A DNA stretch of 15,261 bases from contig CAZCGA010000146.1 in NCBI GenBank assembly GCA_964498075.1, positions 1-15,261 of the forward strand, in the 5' to 3' direction. Position 1 is the first letter of the stretch, and each line of letters starts with the position of its first letter. Source of the DNA: CAZCGA01 sp964498075. Lineage in GTDB: Bacteria; Desulfobacterota; Binatia; HRBIN30. A program made the position numbers and the translations under genes. The notes beneath the pieces are model-generated. The model searched no databases and was not told the DNA's origin. It saw nothing but the letters and a program-made list of their open reading frames with translations. This document shows, piece by piece, positions 14,394 through 15,261 of this stretch.

Positions 14394-14825
14394 GATATCG
14401 ATGGCCTTGTCGAGGTAGCTCACCCGGCGAAAGCGCCTGAAGAGCTTGGCCATGTTCTCGACGTCGTCGGGGTGATTGTGTGCAGCGACGAACCCCTCAT
14501 AGACCCGCGCCATATCGGGATGCGGCTTCTCGAGCTCGAGCCGCGCCTGTTGGTCGCCCAAGGGAACGGCGAGGGCGTCAACGTACTTGTCGTAGTCGCC
14601 TTCGGCGTGCGAGTGCGCGTACCGGACGAGGTGATTCACGGCGTCCTTCTGACCCTTGGAATACAGTCCTTCGCCGCTGACGTAGGCGCGGACCGCCGAG
14701 AGAATTTCGCTGCGAACGTTGTTCAACAAGAGGAGGCCGGCAACGATGCAGACGAAGATCACCACAATCAGGGAGAGGCTCTTGCCCACCGGCAGGAACT
14801 GGAAAGGTTTCCTCACAGACAACAT
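14391..14825 (-). CDS. Sensor N-terminal fragment of the hybrid histidine kinase (ends at in-frame TAG)
   Basis: A 144-residue fragment starting MLSVRKPFQFLPVGKSLSL. A single TM helix (about 16-34, LIVVIFVCIVAGLLLLNN) is followed by a helical periplasmic stretch (YSKGQKDAVNHLVRYAHSHA ... FRRVSYLDKAIDI) that stops at TAG 14391. The downstream kinase continues in the same frame with TQGDALIGQLRQLGDDLHA, a natural continuation of the same helical sensor, so the two pieces are almost certainly one gene split by one codon. The frame is open upstream to 15092, but that stretch has no membrane-protein character and overlaps aroE, so ATG 14825 is chosen. No clear Shine-Dalgarno site is seen. As it stands the fragment would be a membrane-anchored sensor stub without signalling domains. 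Confidence 0.8.
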   Translation of the reverse strand: MLSVRKPFQFLPVGKSLSLIVVIFVCIVAGLLLLNNVRSEILSAVRAYVSGEGLYSKGQKDAVNHLVRYAHSHAEGDYDKYVDALAVPLGDQQARLELEKPHPDMARVYEGFVAAHNHPDDVENMAKLFRRFRRVSYLDKAIDI

Positions 14826-14914
14826 GTTGCGCCGGGTACTACGTCCGCGTTGAGCACCAGTACACCAGCGTCGCGAGCACAAGCAACAACCCAAGGCTGC
14901 AGCGCACCGACTGT

Positions 14915-14942
14915 TTGTGCTGCGCGAGCGGGCGGCTATAGT
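14915..14942 (+). promoter_or_regulatory. Candidate sigma-70 promoter of aroE
   Basis: TTGTGC (14915-14920) and TATAGT (14937-14942) are 16 bases apart. The -10 matches the consensus at five of six positions and the -35 at three of six. Transcription would start near 14950, about 50 bases before the aroE ATG, and would include the hairpin at 14968-14986. No similar pair was found for the leftward kinase in the same 177-bp divergent gap. Confidence 0.45.
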
Positions 14943-14967
14943 GGGGCGCCGAATGCGATTCAAAGAC

Positions 14968-14986
14968 CGCGCAACGCGGTTGCGCG
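14968..14986 (+). promoter_or_regulatory. Perfect 8-bp-stem hairpin in the aroE leader
   Basis: CGCGCAAC-GCG-GTTGCGCG is a perfect inverted repeat with a 3-base centre, ending 16 bases before the aroE ATG. In RNA it would be a stable stem-loop next to the weak ribosome binding region (GGTTGGAACGAG). In DNA it could be an operator. No T-run follows, so it is not a terminator. Confidence 0.45.
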
Positions 14987-15002
14987 TTGAGGTTGGAACG
15001 AG

Positions 15003-15261
15003 ATGAAGTCGATCACCGACATCACACCGAGCACGACAGTCTGTGCACTCATCGGCAATCCCGTGGCCCACTCGATGTCTCCCGCGATTCACAACCGGGC
15101 ATTTGCGGAGCTAGGTCTCGATTACGTCTACGTGGCGTTTCGCGTGGAGGACGTGGGCGGGGCCGTGGCCGGTATGCGCGCGCTCGAGAACTTTCGCGGC
15201 ATGAGCGTCACCATTCCGCACAAGGTGTCGATCATCCCGCACCTCGACGAGGTGGCGGAGG
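15003..15261 (+). CDS. aroE: Shikimate dehydrogenase, N-terminal part (3' truncated by window)
   Basis: The first 86 residues of an AroE-type enzyme, which reduces 3-dehydroshikimate to shikimate with NADPH in aromatic amino acid biosynthesis. GNPVAHSMSPAIHN (residues 18-31) is the family shikimate-binding motif with its paired Ser residues (S24, S26). GMSVTIPHK (66-74) carries the catalytic Lys, K74. The spacing between these motifs is normal. The gene runs off the right end, so the catalytic Asp and the NADP-binding domain are not visible. A fusion with another shikimate-pathway domain downstream cannot be excluded. ATG 15003 fits the usual short N-terminal lead. It is divergent from the histidine kinase. 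Confidence 0.92.
   Translation, partial: MKSITDITPSTTVCALIGNPVAHSMSPAIHNRAFAELGLDYVYVAFRVEDVGGAVAGMRALENFRGMSVTIPHKVSIIPHLDEVAE

Noticed and set aside
13449..14990. Long plus-strand ORF (513 codons) opposite the histidine kinase
   Set aside because: The minus strand encodes unmistakable PAS, GAF and sensor sequence. The plus-strand frame has no recognisable domain and is a product of high GC codon bias.
14826..15092. N-terminal extension of the kinase sensor fragment into aroE
   Set aside because: The extension is Arg/Cys-rich without membrane character and antisense to the conserved start of aroE. ATG 14825 sits directly before the TM1 region.

Overview
The window is a GC-rich stretch of bacterial chromosome (clearly above 60% GC by eye) that is almost fully coding. 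The gene content is an ACAD10/11-like acyl-CoA dehydrogenase, a single-chain acyl-CoA carboxylase, an SCP2/hydrolase fusion, a cysteine-rich lipoprotein and a hybrid histidine kinase. It suggests a Gram-negative, metabolically versatile environmental lineage, such as a former deltaproteobacterium or Candidatus Binatota-type organism. That placement is inferred from gene style only; no rRNA or marker gene fixes it.

Left part (1-3.9 kb, all +). It opens with the 3' end of an acyl-CoA dehydrogenase and a GC-rich hairpin. Next come a vapBC-type toxin-antitoxin pair with a perfect 16-bp palindrome just upstream of the antitoxin, and an NADPH-dependent FMN reductase. The reductase is coupled by an ATGA overlap to a small zinc-ribbon protein, and a 12-TM MFS permease follows.

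Middle (3.9-10.4 kb). A leftward pair holds an MFS exporter followed, 29 bp on, by a protein fusing an SCP2-like lipid-binding domain to an alpha/beta hydrolase. Divergent from it is a 1187-residue single-chain biotin-dependent acyl-CoA carboxylase (BC - linker - BCCP - CT). This gene carries two in-frame palindromic repeat insertions. A short GC hairpin lies inside the biotin carboxylase domain, and a 158-bp imperfect palindrome lies in the linker before the biotin domain.

Right part (10.4-15.3 kb). A lipoprotein built from two alternating cysteine-rich modules (six-Cys and eight-Cys types, order A A B A B A A B A A B) converges on a leftward hybrid sensor histidine kinase. The kinase frame is broken by one in-frame TAG between its first membrane/periplasmic part and the rest. 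Both halves lie in the same frame and look like one protein of about 921 residues. Divergent from it, the start of shikimate dehydrogenase (aroE) runs off the right end, behind a plausible promoter and a perfect 8-bp-stem hairpin.

Functionally the window mixes fatty acyl-CoA metabolism (dehydrogenase, carboxylase, SCP2-hydrolase), transport, signalling and a toxin-antitoxin pair. No phage, IS transposase, CRISPR array, tRNA or rRNA was seen. No gap between genes exceeds about 200 bases.
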